64,000 bases of DNA from an uncultured Bacteroidales bacterium (GCA_900316795.1 ONEF01000003.1:62001-126000); one strand, 5' to 3'. Numbered from the stretch's first letter, positions 25,471-35,049 are shown. Translations and numbers: made by a program. The notes: generated by a model from the letters alone, not told the origin.

Positions 25471-28269
25471 ATGTCAGATAACGAGAGGGAAGATATCAAC
25501 AGAGAAGATTACCAAGAAGACATTCAGGAAGATATACAGGATGATTCCACAGAGGCGGTACCTCAGGCAGGAAAGTTCTCAAAACTGATCCAGGCCGGAG
25601 ACAACAAGTACAGGCTCTCCGGAATGTACAAGAACTGGTTCCTGGACTATGCTTCTTATGTCATACTGGACCGCGCCGTTCCAAGCATTGAAGACGGCCT
25701 GAAACCTGTGCAAAGAAGGATTCTGCACGCGATGCGAAGGATTTACGACGGCTCGCTGATAAAGGTTGCCACCATCGTGGGAGAAACCATGAAGTTCCAC
25801 CCTCACGGTGACGCTTCAATCAAAGACGCTCTAGTCCAGATCGGGCAGAAGAAGCTTCTGGTTGACTGCCAGGGAAACTGGGGAAACACCATTACCGGAG
25901 ACGAAGCTGCTGCCGGAAGATACATCGAGGGAAGGCTTTCCAACTTTGCCATTGAGGTTGTGTTCAATCCAAAGACAACGGAATGGATGAACTCCTACGA
26001 CGGCAGGAACAAGGAACCTGTCACACTGCCTGTAAAGTTCCCTCTGGTTCTCTTCCAGGGAGCGGACGGCATTGCGGTGGGAATGAACTGCAAGATCCTC
26101 CCGCATAACTTCAACGAGCTTCTGGATGCATCCATAGCCTTCCTCAAGGGAGAGGATTATCATCTTTATCCCGATTTCCCTTCCGGCGGCATAATGGATG
26201 TGAGCCGCTATGCGGATGGAAAAAGGGGAGGAAGGATTACAGTCAGGGCCAGGATAATGAAGGTTGACAAGAAGACCATCGAGATTACGGAGCTGCCTTA
26301 CGGCAAGAACTCCGGCATTATCTGCCAAAGCATAGTCAACGCAAACGAGAAAGGAAAAATCAAGGTCCGCAAGGTTGAGGACCTTTCCGCAGACAAGGCC
26401 AGGATAGTTGTGACGCTGGCTGCCGGTGAATCTCCGGACAAGACCATAGACGCTCTGTACGCCTTTACGGACTGCCAGGTTTCCATCAATCCGAACACTT
26501 GCGTCATAAAAGACAACAAGCCGCATTTCCTTACGGTATCTGAAGTACTGGAATTCAGCACATTAAGAACCAAAGACCTCATCCGCAGGGAACTTGAGAT
26601 AAGGCTCGGCGAACTCGAAGGCACCTGGCACGCCCTGTCTTTGGAAAAGATCTTCTTTGAAGAAGGCAAGTACAAGATGCTGGAAGAAAAGAAGACCAGG
26701 ACCTGGGATTCGCAAGTGAATGAAATCCACAAGGCACTCAAGGCATACGAGCCGCTGCTTCACCAGAAAGTCACCAGAGAAGATGTACTCAAGCTTGTCG
26801 AGAAACCGGTGAGGAAAATTTCCAGATTCGACATCAAAGAATGTAACACCAAGATAGAGAATGTGGAAAAGGATATAGCCAAGGTCCGGACAGACCTTCA
26901 GAACCTGACGCAGGTAACCATAGACTATTTCCGGAGCCTGAAAGAAAAATACGGAGAAGCATATCCGAGAAACACTGAGATATCCAACCTGGAAGCCATC
27001 CAGGTGTCAAGGGTTGCGGTTGCAAACGCCAAGCTCTACGCCAACTTTGAAGAAGGCTTCATAGGAATGGACCTCAAGAAAGACGACAACGCCGAATTTG
27101 TCTGCAACTGCTCTGACATAGACGATATCATAGTTTTCCTGCAAAACGGAAAGTATCTGGTCACCAAGATATCGGACAAGGCATTCGTAGGCAAGGGCAT
27201 CATCCACGCGGCTGTTTTCCTGAAGAACAACCTGAGGACCGTTTACAATGTCATCTACCGCGACGGCAAGATGGGCAACAACTATGTCAAGAGATTTGCC
27301 GTCGCTTCCGTAACCAGAGACAAGGAATATGACGTGACCATGGGAACTCCGGACTCCAAGGTTCTCTGGTTCACCGCCAACCCCAACGGAGAAGCTGAAA
27401 CCGTCAGGGTACAGCTCCGCCCAAGGCTCAAGCTCAAGAAGCTGATGTTCGACTACGATTTTGCCACCCTTGCCATCAAGGGAAAGACCTCCAGGGGCAA
27501 CCTCCTGAGCAAGAATCCTATAAGCAAGATAACACTGAAGGCCAAGGGTGGTTCCACCATCGGAGACAAGCCTCTGTGGTTCGACACCGATGTCAACCGC
27601 CTCAACGAAGACAAGAGAGGAACATACCTGGGTAAGTTCAAAGACGATGACAGGATACTTGCAATCTACAAGAACGGCACATACGCCACCACATCCCAAG
27701 ACCTGAACAACCACTATGAAGGAGAACTTGTCAAGGTTGAGAAGTTCGACTCCGGCAAGATTTACGCCGCCGTTTACTTCGATTCCGATTCTTCCAAGTT
27801 CTACCTGAAGAGATTCAAGTTTGAAGCAAACAACAACCCTTCCAACATCTTCATCAGCGAAGAGCCTGGCTCATACCTTGTTGCCATAACTTCCGCCAAG
27901 GGCAGCCAGATTGTGCTCCAGTTCGGAGGCAAGCATGAGGGCAGGGCTAACGAGGCCATAGATGTAGATACTTTCATCGCCGAGAAAGGCTGGAAAGCCA
28001 AAGGAAAGAGGCTCACCCAATATGAGACAGAGAAGGTTGTCCTGATAGAACCTCCTGTCCTTGAGGAAGATGAGGAATTTGAAGAAACTGAACTTCCGGC
28101 ATCAGAACTCTCAACCGATACCGGAAACTCATCCGGATCTTCCACCGCAGAACCTTCAGGCGGAAACGGTTCCTCAGACTTTGATTTCCCGGATGACATA
28201 GACTTCCCGGACGGGGATTTTGATGAAAACACCCCTTCCGACGAAGACGGAGAGCCTACCCTCTTCTAG
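25471..28269 (+). CDS. parC: DNA topoisomerase IV subunit A
   Basis: The product of 932 residues is a type IIA topoisomerase A subunit. The catalytic Tyr151 is in AAAGRYIEGRLSNFA (TAC at 25921). The N-terminal motor contacts (GLKPVQRRILHAM, KFHPHGDASIKDALVQIGQK) and a C-terminal beta-pinwheel region are present. I see no GyrA box (QRRGGKG-like), which favours ParC over GyrA. The first roughly 30 residues are acidic, and so is the last roughly 70-residue tail (EEDEEFEETELPASE, then DFPDDIDFPDGDFDE). The ATG at 25471 is used; the in-frame TTG at 25465 is less likely. parE is not in the window. Confidence 0.92.
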   Translation: MSDNEREDINREDYQEDIQEDIQDDSTEAVPQAGKFSKLIQAGDNKYRLSGMYKNWFLDYASYVILDRAVPSIEDGLKPVQRRILHAMRRIYDGSLIKVATIVGETMKFHPHGDASIKDALVQIGQKKLLVDCQGNWGNTITGDEAAAGRYIEGRLSNFAIEVVFNPKTTEWMNSYDGRNKEPVTLPVKFPLVLFQGADGIAVGMNCKILPHNFNELLDASIAFLKGEDYHLYPDFPSGGIMDVSRYADGKRGGRITVRARIMKVDKKTIEITELPYGKNSGIICQSIVNANEKGKIKVRKVEDLSADKARIVVTLAAGESPDKTIDALYAFTDCQVSINPNTCVIKDNKPHFLTVSEVLEFSTLRTKDLIRRELEIRLGELEGTWHALSLEKIFFEEGKYKMLEEKKTRTWDSQVNEIHKALKAYEPLLHQKVTREDVLKLVEKPVRKISRFDIKECNTKIENVEKDIAKVRTDLQNLTQVTIDYFRSLKEKYGEAYPRNTEISNLEAIQVSRVAVANAKLYANFEEGFIGMDLKKDDNAEFVCNCSDIDDIIVFLQNGKYLVTKISDKAFVGKGIIHAAVFLKNNLRTVYNVIYRDGKMGNNYVKRFAVASVTRDKEYDVTMGTPDSKVLWFTANPNGEAETVRVQLRPRLKLKKLMFDYDFATLAIKGKTSRGNLLSKNPISKITLKAKGGSTIGDKPLWFDTDVNRLNEDKRGTYLGKFKDDDRILAIYKNGTYATTSQDLNNHYEGELVKVEKFDSGKIYAAVYFDSDSSKFYLKRFKFEANNNPSNIFISEEPGSYLVAITSAKGSQIVLQFGGKHEGRANEAIDVDTFIAEKGWKAKGKRLTQYETEKVVLIEPPVLEEDEEFEETELPASELSTDTGNSSGSSTAEPSGGNGSSDFDFPDDIDFPDGDFDENTPSDEDGEPTLF

Positions 28270-28279
28270 ATGTTTGAGG

Positions 28280-28297
28280 ACTGTAACGCATTACAGT
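28280..28297. promoter_or_regulatory. Short inverted repeat before aroK
   Basis: ACTGTAA, four bases, then TTACAGT is a perfect 7-base inverted repeat, 17 bases before the preferred aroK start. It could be a small operator or mRNA hairpin. If translation began at the ATG at 28270 it would be coding. Confidence 0.3.
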
Positions 28298-28314
28298 TCA
28301 TAACTCTGCAGTAT

Positions 28315-29019
28315 ATGATAATAGCTTTGTGCGGCTTTATGACTTCCGGCAAGACTCTGGCCGGAGAAGCCCTGTCGGAAAAGACGGGCATAAGGCTCAT
28401 TGACCTCGACCAGTACATAGAGCAGAAAGAAGGCCTGAAGATGGAGGACATCTTCAAGGAAAAAGGCGAGCCCTACTTCAGAAAAAGAGAGGAAGAATGC
28501 CTTAAGCAAATCGTTGAAACAGAAGATGATATCATCCTCTCCCTGGGCGGGGGAACTCCAATTAATCCTAATTGCTCCGCGATTCTGAAAGAAAAGACAA
28601 GGTGCATATTCCTGACCTGCAGCCCAAAGGTCCTCTCAGAAAGGATGCTCCTTCTCCAGGACGGCAGACCCCTTGTTAAGAACCTCCTGGCACAGCACCC
28701 AAACTCCACCAAGAAGCAAAAGCTCCAAATCCTTGAACATTGGGCAAAAGAAAAGCTCCATGAACGGGAGCCAATCTACAAAGCCTGCTCAATAAAGACA
28801 ATAGACACCTCCGTCTGGAATATTGAAAGAATACTGAAACATATTACAATGAACCATCCATATACTGACTACGAGAAATCAGATAACTGGGCGATTATTG
28901 AAAAATCCGTTAATGATCTGATTGAGAACAATGACATCGAGTTGAAGACTCCGATTGAATATGTTATAGGATACATCTGTAAAGCCCTTCAAGAAAAGAA
29001 CACTGATAATGAGCGGTAA
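28315..29019 (+). CDS. aroK: Shikimate kinase with a C-terminal extension
   Basis: Residues 1 to about 175 are shikimate kinase: P-loop ALCGFMTSGKTLAGEAL, shikimate-binding Asp in IDLDQYIE, the EEECL region, and SLGGGTPINP. The LID Arg lies in LLQDGRPLV. It phosphorylates shikimate in chorismate synthesis; aroE lies about 6 kb away. The product is 234 residues, about 60 longer than usual. The extra part starts near an internal ATG at 28849 (MNHPYTDYEKSDNWAIIEKS) and contains LIENNDIELKTPIEYVIGYI. It is more AT-rich than the kinase part and may once have been a separate small gene. The start at 28315 fits the family; an ATG at 28270 would add 15 residues. Confidence 0.9.
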   Translation: MIIALCGFMTSGKTLAGEALSEKTGIRLIDLDQYIEQKEGLKMEDIFKEKGEPYFRKREEECLKQIVETEDDIILSLGGGTPINPNCSAILKEKTRCIFLTCSPKVLSERMLLLQDGRPLVKNLLAQHPNSTKKQKLQILEHWAKEKLHEREPIYKACSIKTIDTSVWNIERILKHITMNHPYTDYEKSDNWAIIEKSVNDLIENNDIELKTPIEYVIGYICKALQEKNTDNER

Positions 29020-29311
29020 GAATCTGATAATATATAGGATTCTAGGAGTTATCTTCTTGATAATCAACACATTCGTTCTAATAATTTGTGTAGAAACGCT
29101 TTTTAGTTATTATTTCTGTCATGATAGATTATACTTGATTAGGTTTCCTGTTTATATTCTATGCATTGAAATAGTTATGTCAATTATTGGAATTATTCTT
29201 TCGGTTTTAATAATGAGGAAGAACTGCCGCTATAGAATAACCAAAGCGGCAATAATGTTGTCGGCTCCTCTAATAATAAACTTTCTGATCTTTTATAAAT
29301 GGATGTTTTAG
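29009..29311 (+). CDS. Small three-helix membrane protein, unknown
   Basis: The 100-residue product is almost entirely hydrophobic, with three predicted membrane helices (about residues 7-30, 43-69 and 79-96) separated by short basic loops (CHDRLYLIR; RKNCRYRITK). I do not recognise a family. Its ATG lies inside the last codons of the aroK extension (11-base overlap), implying translational coupling. Its stop codon overlaps the recJ stop on the other strand. The segment is AT-rich compared with its neighbours, which may mean it was acquired with the aroK tail. Confidence 0.65.
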   Translation: MSGKNLIIYRILGVIFLIINTFVLIICVETLFSYYFCHDRLYLIRFPVYILCIEIVMSIIGIILSVLIMRKNCRYRITKAAIMLSAPLIINFLIFYKWMF

Positions 29312-31080
29312 AGGGTAGTGTCTTTTCCCTCTCTTATATCCTTGATCCTGAGCTGGATGTTGGCTATACTGCTACGGTAGAAGTTCTCGGCGATGCTGTA
29401 GCATATATCTACCGGTTCGCCCGCGGCCAGATGGTCGAAATACTCGCTCATATTGAAGGCGATAGCGCTCAGAGGACGGAAGGAGTCCGCTTCCTGGATG
29501 AGTTCCAGCTTCAGATGTCCGCCTTTGCCCCCCACCGGATTGCCTACAATCCTGCCGTTGCCGTTGTCATAAACGCTGGTTGTCATGAATACGGGAGACT
29601 GGTTGCCGGGCCCGAACGGCTGGAACATGTTCAGAAGGCGGAAGAACCTTGGGGTTATCTGCCTGAATTCCAGGAACGCGTCTATGTTGATGATAGGAGT
29701 CAGTATCTCTTTTGTAATATTCTTTGTGACAATCTCTTCAAACCTCTGGCGGAATGTCTCCAGATTCTCCTCCTTGAGGGTAAGGCCGGCTGCATAAGTA
29801 TGCCCGCCGAAGTTTTCAAGAAGATCGGCACATTCTTCTATGGCATCGTAAAGGTCAAAACCTGCAATGCTTCTGGCAGAACCTGATATGAAACCGTTGG
29901 CTGATTTGGTCAAGACTATTGTAGGACGGTAGAAGGCCTCCACCAGACGGCTGGCAACTATTCCGACGACTCCCTTGTGCCACTCAGGATTGTAAACCAC
30001 GGTAGAGTTCAGCGTAGAGAACTTCGGGTGGTTTCTCACAATCTCTATAGCCTGCTGGGTAATGGCGCGGTCTATGCTCTTGCGCTCATTGTTATGGTCA
30101 TTGATCTGCTTTGCTATCTGATTGGCTTCAAGAAGGTTGTCTGAGGTCAGAAGATCTACCGCCATCCTTCCGCTCTCCATTCTGCCTGCCGCGTTGATTC
30201 TCGGCCCTATCTTGAACACAACATCATCTATGGTAATCTTGTGTTTCTCCAGCCCTGAAAGCTTTATCATGGAGAGAAGACCTTTCCTCGGCGATTCATT
30301 CAGCCTTTTAAGTCCGTAGTAAGCCAATACCCTGTTCTCTCCGGTAACGGAAACAAGGTCGGCCGCAATGCTCACCGCCACAAGATCCAGCAGCGTTTCT
30401 ATCTCCTCAAACGGTATCCCGTACTTCTGGGCATAGGCCTGAACCAGCTTGAAACCGACTCCGCAGCCTGAAAGATCATCGTAAGGATAGTGGCAGTCTT
30501 CCCTCTTCGGGTCCAGCGTGGCCACTGCAGGAGGGAGTTCTTCACCTGGAAGATGGTGGTCGCAGATGATGAAATCTATGCCCTTTGTCTTGGCATATCT
30601 TACCGCTTCCGCTTCCTTGATTCCGCAGTCCAGGGCTATCACCAGAGTGCATTTCCTCTCTGCGGCCCAATCCACCCCGTAGAATGAGATGCCATAGCCT
30701 TCGTCATATCTGTCCGGAATGTAATAGTCAAGATTTGAGGTAAGCCTGCGAAGGAATGAATACACAAGAGAAACCGCAGAAGTGCCGTCCACGTCATAGT
30801 CTCCGTAAACAAGTATCTTCTCCCGGCTCATGACCGCCTTCCGGACTCTTTCCACGGCTATGTCCATATCCTTCATCAGGAAAGGATCGTGGAGTGCAGT
30901 CAAGGACGGATGGAAGAAGCGGCGGACCTCGTCAGCGTTTTTGATGCCTCTCTGGACCAAAAGGTTAGCAAGGACCTCGTCTATTCCAAGGTCCTGAACC
31001 AGCTGCCGGGTATAAATCGGGTTGCCCGGTTCTTTGACTATCCATTGCTTCTCTCTGGTCTTTACTACCATATTCTTCAT
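29308..31080 (-). CDS. recJ: Single-stranded-DNA exonuclease RecJ
   Basis: The 590-residue product has the DHH phosphoesterase motifs: ILVYGDYDVDGTSAVSLVYS, then IALDCGIKEAEA and IICDHHLPGEELP. The DHHA1 part has GGHTYAAGLTL, and an OB domain lies at the C-terminus. RecJ degrades single-stranded DNA 5' to 3' in recombination and repair. An alternative ATG at 31071 (MVVKTREKQW) would shorten it by three residues. It is divergent from lysS, about 76 bases apart. Confidence 0.95.
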   Translation of the reverse strand: MKNMVVKTREKQWIVKEPGNPIYTRQLVQDLGIDEVLANLLVQRGIKNADEVRRFFHPSLTALHDPFLMKDMDIAVERVRKAVMSREKILVYGDYDVDGTSAVSLVYSFLRRLTSNLDYYIPDRYDEGYGISFYGVDWAAERKCTLVIALDCGIKEAEAVRYAKTKGIDFIICDHHLPGEELPPAVATLDPKREDCHYPYDDLSGCGVGFKLVQAYAQKYGIPFEEIETLLDLVAVSIAADLVSVTGENRVLAYYGLKRLNESPRKGLLSMIKLSGLEKHKITIDDVVFKIGPRINAAGRMESGRMAVDLLTSDNLLEANQIAKQINDHNNERKSIDRAITQQAIEIVRNHPKFSTLNSTVVYNPEWHKGVVGIVASRLVEAFYRPTIVLTKSANGFISGSARSIAGFDLYDAIEECADLLENFGGHTYAAGLTLKEENLETFRQRFEEIVTKNITKEILTPIINIDAFLEFRQITPRFFRLLNMFQPFGPGNQSPVFMTTSVYDNGNGRIVGNPVGGKGGHLKLELIQEADSFRPLSAIAFNMSEYFDHLAAGEPVDICYSIAENFYRSSIANIQLRIKDIREGKDTTL

Positions 31081-31129
31081 GAAACCAAGGACTGCAAATT
31101 TATGTAATTTATATGTGATAAAAAAATGT

Positions 31130-31137
31130 TACCTTTG
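31130..31137 (+). promoter_or_regulatory. -7 promoter box for lysS
   Basis: TACCTTTG fits TAnnTTTG, 19 bases before the lysS start codon. The -33 region is AT-rich without a clean TTTG. A short leader would result. Confidence 0.5.
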
Positions 31138-31156
31138 CCCGGTAATTCAAAAATCA

Positions 31157-32692
31157 ATGGAACAGAACTTTAACGAACAGGAACAAAACAGGAGGCAGAG
31201 CCTTCAACAGATACGTGATCTGGGAATCAACCCATACCCTGCAGAAGAGTTTGAGATAACCGCCACTTCAGACGAAATCCTCAGGAACTTCAACCCGGAA
31301 GCAGCAGAGGACGACCCTGCGCAGCAGAAGTTCAAAAGCATCTCCTTCGCCGGAAGGCTCATGAGCCGCAGGATAATGGGAGCCGCATCTTTCATAGAGC
31401 TGCAGGACAGCGAGGGAAGGATACAGGCATACGTCAAGAGAGACGAAATCTGCCCGGGAGAGGACAAGACTCTGTATAACACCGTATTCAAGAAACTTCT
31501 GGACATCGGGGACATAATCGGCATCAAAGGGTTCGCATTCGTGACACAGACCGGCCAGAAGAGCATCCACGTAAAGGAACTCAAGGTCCTCAGCAAGTCC
31601 CTGAGGGTTCTTCCTATCGTCAAGGAAAAGGACGGAGAAGTGTTTGACGCTTTCGCAGACCCTGAAATGCGCTACAGGCAGAGATATGTCGATCTCATCG
31701 TCAATCCTGAAGTGAGAAAGGTTTTCGAGAAGAGAACAAAGATATACAACACCATGAGGGAGTTCTTCAACTCCCACGGCTATCTGGAAGTTGAGACCCC
31801 TATCCTCCAGCCTATCCCTGGGGGGGCAAACGCCCGTCCTTTCGTCACGCACCACAACGTGCTGGACATGGACCTTTACCTGAGAATCGCTGATGAACTT
31901 TATCTGAAAAGGCTGATTGTCGGAGGATTCCCTGGCGTATATGAGTTCTCCAAGAACTTCCGCAACGAGGGCATGGACCGCACCCACAACCCTGAGTTCA
32001 CAGCAATGGAAATCTATGTAGCCTACAAAGACTACTACTGGATGATGAACTTCACGGAAAAGATGCTGGAAAAGATCGCGGTAGCAGTGAACGGAACCAC
32101 CAAGGCCACCATCGGTGAGAATGAAGTGGACTTTGCAGGCCCTTACAAGAGGCTCCCGATGCTGGAGGCCATCAAGCAGTATGCCGGAGTAGATGTTACC
32201 GGAATGAGCGTGGAAGAACTGAGGGAAACCTGCAAGAGGCTGAACGTACCTACCCAACCGAGCTTCGGAGAAGGCAAGCTGATAGACGCCATCTTCGGGG
32301 AGTATGTGGAAGGCAACCTCATCCAGCCAACCTTCATCATCGATTACCCGGTTTCACTCTCTCCTCTGACCAAGCGCAAGAGAGACAACAACAACCTGGT
32401 TGAAAGGTTCGAGCTTTTCGTATGCGGAAAGGAGCTGGCCAACGCCTACTCAGAGCTCAACGATCCTATAGACCAGCTCGGCAGGTTCCAGGACCAGCTT
32501 AAGCTCAAGAACGGCGGAGACGACGAGGCTATGTACATAGACTATGACTTTGTACGCGCCCTCGAATACGGAATGCCTCCTACCAGCGGTATGGGTATCG
32601 GAATGGACCGTCTGGCAATGTTCATGACCAACCAGGTATCCATCCAGGACGTGCTCTTCTTCCCACAGATGAAGAAAGAACAGTACCGCTAA
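31157..32692 (+). CDS. lysS: Lysyl-tRNA synthetase, class II
   Basis: The 511-residue product has an N-terminal OB-fold anticodon-binding domain (ISFAGRLMSRRIMGAASFIE). The class II motifs follow: motif 2 (FRNEGMDRTHNPEFTAMEIY) and motif 3 (GMGIGMDRLAMFMTNQ). It charges tRNA-Lys. The start at 31157 (MEQNFNEQEQNRRQ) fits the family and the promoter position; the open frame extends upstream to 31022 but overlaps the recJ start. Confidence 0.96.
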   Translation: MEQNFNEQEQNRRQSLQQIRDLGINPYPAEEFEITATSDEILRNFNPEAAEDDPAQQKFKSISFAGRLMSRRIMGAASFIELQDSEGRIQAYVKRDEICPGEDKTLYNTVFKKLLDIGDIIGIKGFAFVTQTGQKSIHVKELKVLSKSLRVLPIVKEKDGEVFDAFADPEMRYRQRYVDLIVNPEVRKVFEKRTKIYNTMREFFNSHGYLEVETPILQPIPGGANARPFVTHHNVLDMDLYLRIADELYLKRLIVGGFPGVYEFSKNFRNEGMDRTHNPEFTAMEIYVAYKDYYWMMNFTEKMLEKIAVAVNGTTKATIGENEVDFAGPYKRLPMLEAIKQYAGVDVTGMSVEELRETCKRLNVPTQPSFGEGKLIDAIFGEYVEGNLIQPTFIIDYPVSLSPLTKRKRDNNNLVERFELFVCGKELANAYSELNDPIDQLGRFQDQLKLKNGGDDEAMYIDYDFVRALEYGMPPTSGMGIGMDRLAMFMTNQVSIQDVLFFPQMKKEQYR

Positions 32693-32776
32693 AAAGCAGC
32701 GTCAAGTTAGACTTGCAGCACACACCGTAGCATAGTGCAAAAGTCACAACTGAAGCAGATATACAGTGTAAGCATA

Positions 32777-33697
32777 ATGAAAGAGCTGTCGCAGAATATG
32801 ATAACCTCCTTGCAGAACCCTAAGGTCAAGGAGGTTGTTTTGTTGCAGGAGAAGGCCCGTGAAAGAGAAAAGACCGGCTTGTTCCCTGTAGAGGGACTCA
32901 GGGAGGTTTCCGCCTGCATCTCCTCCGGCTTTGAGATAGATTCCCTTTTCCTCTGCGATGATATACTGAACGGTGTTTCTTTTCCTGCCGGCATCGCTGA
33001 AGAAAAAATCTTTCATGTAAGCCCCAAAGTATATTCCAAGATTTCCTACAGGGAATCAACTGAAGGCATACTGGCACTGGCCAAGGCCAGGCACACTACC
33101 CTTGAAGACCTTCACAACCTCATCAGTCCGGAAACCTCAGGCTCAAAAACCACATACTCAAAGCCCTCAGTTCCAAAGTCCTCAGACCAAAAGACCTCAG
33201 ATCTCGACCCTTCACCAAAGTCCTCAGATTCAAAGACCCGTCAGCCTCTGATCATTGTAGCTGAGGCGGTTGAAAAGCCCGGCAACCTGGGGGCGATTCT
33301 CAGAACCGCTGATGCAGTCGGAGCAACGGCAGTCATCTTCGCCAATCCCAAGACAGACCTCTACAACCCAAACCTCATACGCGCCAGCCTGGGCGGAGTC
33401 TTCACCCAGACAATCGTATGCTGCAAGAGTGAAGACGCCATAGCCTTCCTCAAATCCCACGGCATAAAGATCTACACCGCACAGCTCCAGGACAGCGTCC
33501 CATACTACGGAACAGACATGAGGGAAGCCTGCGCCATAGCCCTTGGAAGCGAGGCGGACGGCATCTCCGACATCTGGAGAAAAGCTTCCGACCGCAAGAT
33601 TATGATTCCGATGCTCGGCCGGCTGGATTCCTTGAACGTTTCCGTTTCCGCCGCCATCCTCTGCTACGAAGCCCTCCGCCAACGTTCCGGCAGATAG
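32777..33697 (+). CDS. TrmH/SpoU-family RNA 2'-O-methyltransferase with Ser/Lys-rich insert
   Basis: The product of 306 residues has an N-terminal substrate-binding domain (MITSLQNPKVKEVVLLQEKA) and a C-terminal SPOUT domain. The knot motifs are EKPGNLGAILRTADAVGA, ALGSEADGIS and IPMLGRLDSLNVSVSAAILC. It should methylate ribose in rRNA or tRNA; the exact target is not evident. Residues about 115-154, between the two domains, are a Ser/Lys/Thr/Pro-rich repetitive insert (TYSKPSVPKSSDQKTSDL) absent from typical members. Start 32777 is chosen over 32735 by family length. It lies 84 bases after lysS. Confidence 0.88.
   Translation: MKELSQNMITSLQNPKVKEVVLLQEKAREREKTGLFPVEGLREVSACISSGFEIDSLFLCDDILNGVSFPAGIAEEKIFHVSPKVYSKISYRESTEGILALAKARHTTLEDLHNLISPETSGSKTTYSKPSVPKSSDQKTSDLDPSPKSSDSKTRQPLIIVAEAVEKPGNLGAILRTADAVGATAVIFANPKTDLYNPNLIRASLGGVFTQTIVCCKSEDAIAFLKSHGIKIYTAQLQDSVPYYGTDMREACAIALGSEADGISDIWRKASDRKIMIPMLGRLDSLNVSVSAAILCYEALRQRSGR
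33124..33240 (+). repeat. Imperfect short repeats inside the TrmH-family gene
   Basis: Words related to CCAAAGTCCTCAGA and TCAAAGACC recur at irregular 12-18-base spacing, always in frame. They encode Ser-Lys-Thr-rich peptide at the boundary between two domains. Confidence 0.65.
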
Positions 33698-33708
33698 TCT
33701 ATCTAAAC

Positions 33709-33739
33709 TTGTATATTTTCGAAATTTATTGTAATTTTA
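33709..33739 (+). promoter_or_regulatory. Probable promoter of the interrupted ATPase gene
   Basis: TTG at 33709-33711 and TAATTTTA at 33732-33739 are 20 bases apart. This resembles the Bacteroidales -33/-7 pair with the final G of TAnnTTTG replaced by A. The start codon follows 24 bases later. Confidence 0.4.
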
Positions 33740-33763
33740 CAGTGATTTTCTAAATACGATTCT

Positions 33764-35026
33764 ATGAAAGACTATGTAAGGAGGGATTACTATCTGGATA
33801 AATTGGTTGTCAGAAAGGACAATCAATTAGTGAAAATAATTACCGGACCGCGGCGGTCGGGTAAATCATTTCTGATGAGTACTATTTTCAAGAATTATCT
33901 CTTAGATCATGGAGTTCCACCCGCTAATATTATAAGCATTTCATTTGACATTGAAGACAATCAGACTCCCGGCAAACTTACTGACAGGGATGAATTAAAG
34001 GAGTTCCTATACTCCAAAATTCTGTCTGAGAATCAGCAGTATTATGTATTCCTTGATGAAATTCAAGAGGTTAAAGATTTTGAAAAAATCGTAAATGGAC
34101 TAAACAACCGCCCAAACGTTGATGTTTACATAACAGGTAGCAACTCAAAGTTTCTATCCAACGATATAAATACACTTTTCCGCGGCCGCGGAGACGAAAT
34201 AAATGTCTTGCCCTTTTCTTTCCGCGAATTCTGTCAGGGCAGAAAAGAGCCGATTTCTGAATTATGGAAAGAATACTACACTTACGGTGGTTTGCCGGCA
34301 CTGCGCCAAATGCACACTGCAGAGCAAAAGAACTCCTATCTTCAGAGACTTTGGCAAAAGACCTATATCGACGATGTCATCGAAAGACATCATGTGGAGA
34401 ATCGCGAGGCACTTGAAGCAATCATAGACGTTTTGTGTTCAAACATCGGTTCTTTGACAAACATAACGCGCATTACAAACACCTTGGCGAGTGTAAGTAA
34501 GATTAGAATTTCAGACGACACTGTAGCAAAATACATACAATACCTTGAAGATGCTTTTTTGTTCAAATCTTCTAAACGCTACAACATTAAAGGACACAGA
34601 TACCTTGAGAATATAAAAAAGTACTACTCAGTTGATGTTGGATTACGGAATGCTCGTCTGAACTAGAGGCAATTGGAACAGTCTCATCTAATGGAAAACA
34701 TTGTATTCAACGAACTGGTAGGCAGAGGTTATTCCGTTGACATCGGAGTTGTAGAGCATAGGATAAAGACAAATGGCAAATCCGAATATCGACAGTACGA
34801 AGTAGATTTCATAGCCACAGATGGAAACGAAAAGTATTATGTACAGTCTGCATTCGAAATCTCATCCGATGAAAAAAGGGAACATGAGTTGAACTCATTG
34901 AAAAGAATCCACGACTCTTTTCAGAAAATCGTAGTTCTTAAAGATGATATTATGCCTTATAAAGACGAAAACGGCATTAAGTTTATCGGACTTTATCAAT
35001 TCCTAAAACAAGACCTCAGCAAATAA
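33764..35026 (+). pseudogene. AAA ATPase with DUF4143 domain, split by one in-frame amber codon
   Basis: The first part (33764-34666, 300 residues) has Walker A (IITGPRRSGKSFLMSTIF), Walker B (YYVFLDEIQEV) and the ITGSNSKFLSNDI motif of this ATPase family. It ends SVDVGLRNARLN at TAG 34664-34666. The same frame resumes at once (RQLEQSHLMENIVFNELVGR) and continues to 35026 with the nuclease-like DUF4143 tail (YEVDFIATDGNEKYYVQSAF). In intact relatives, as I recall, this junction is continuous with an aromatic residue at the stop position. No other damage is seen, so the mutation looks recent. The alternatives are readthrough, or two separate polypeptides using an ATG at 34691. The gene is AT-rich compared with its flanks. 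Confidence 0.85.
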
Positions 35027-35049
35027 CCGTTAACTCTGATTCAGTAGCC

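Noticed and set aside
28322..28329. TAGCTTTG as a promoter box in the aroK start
   Set aside because: It lies inside the first codons of aroK and no -33 box is properly spaced.
34664..34666. TAG as evidence of stop-codon reassignment
   Set aside because: Other genes in the window end in TAG without continuing (for example tonB, the thioredoxin lipoprotein and MFS paralogue 3), so a general recoding is not supported.
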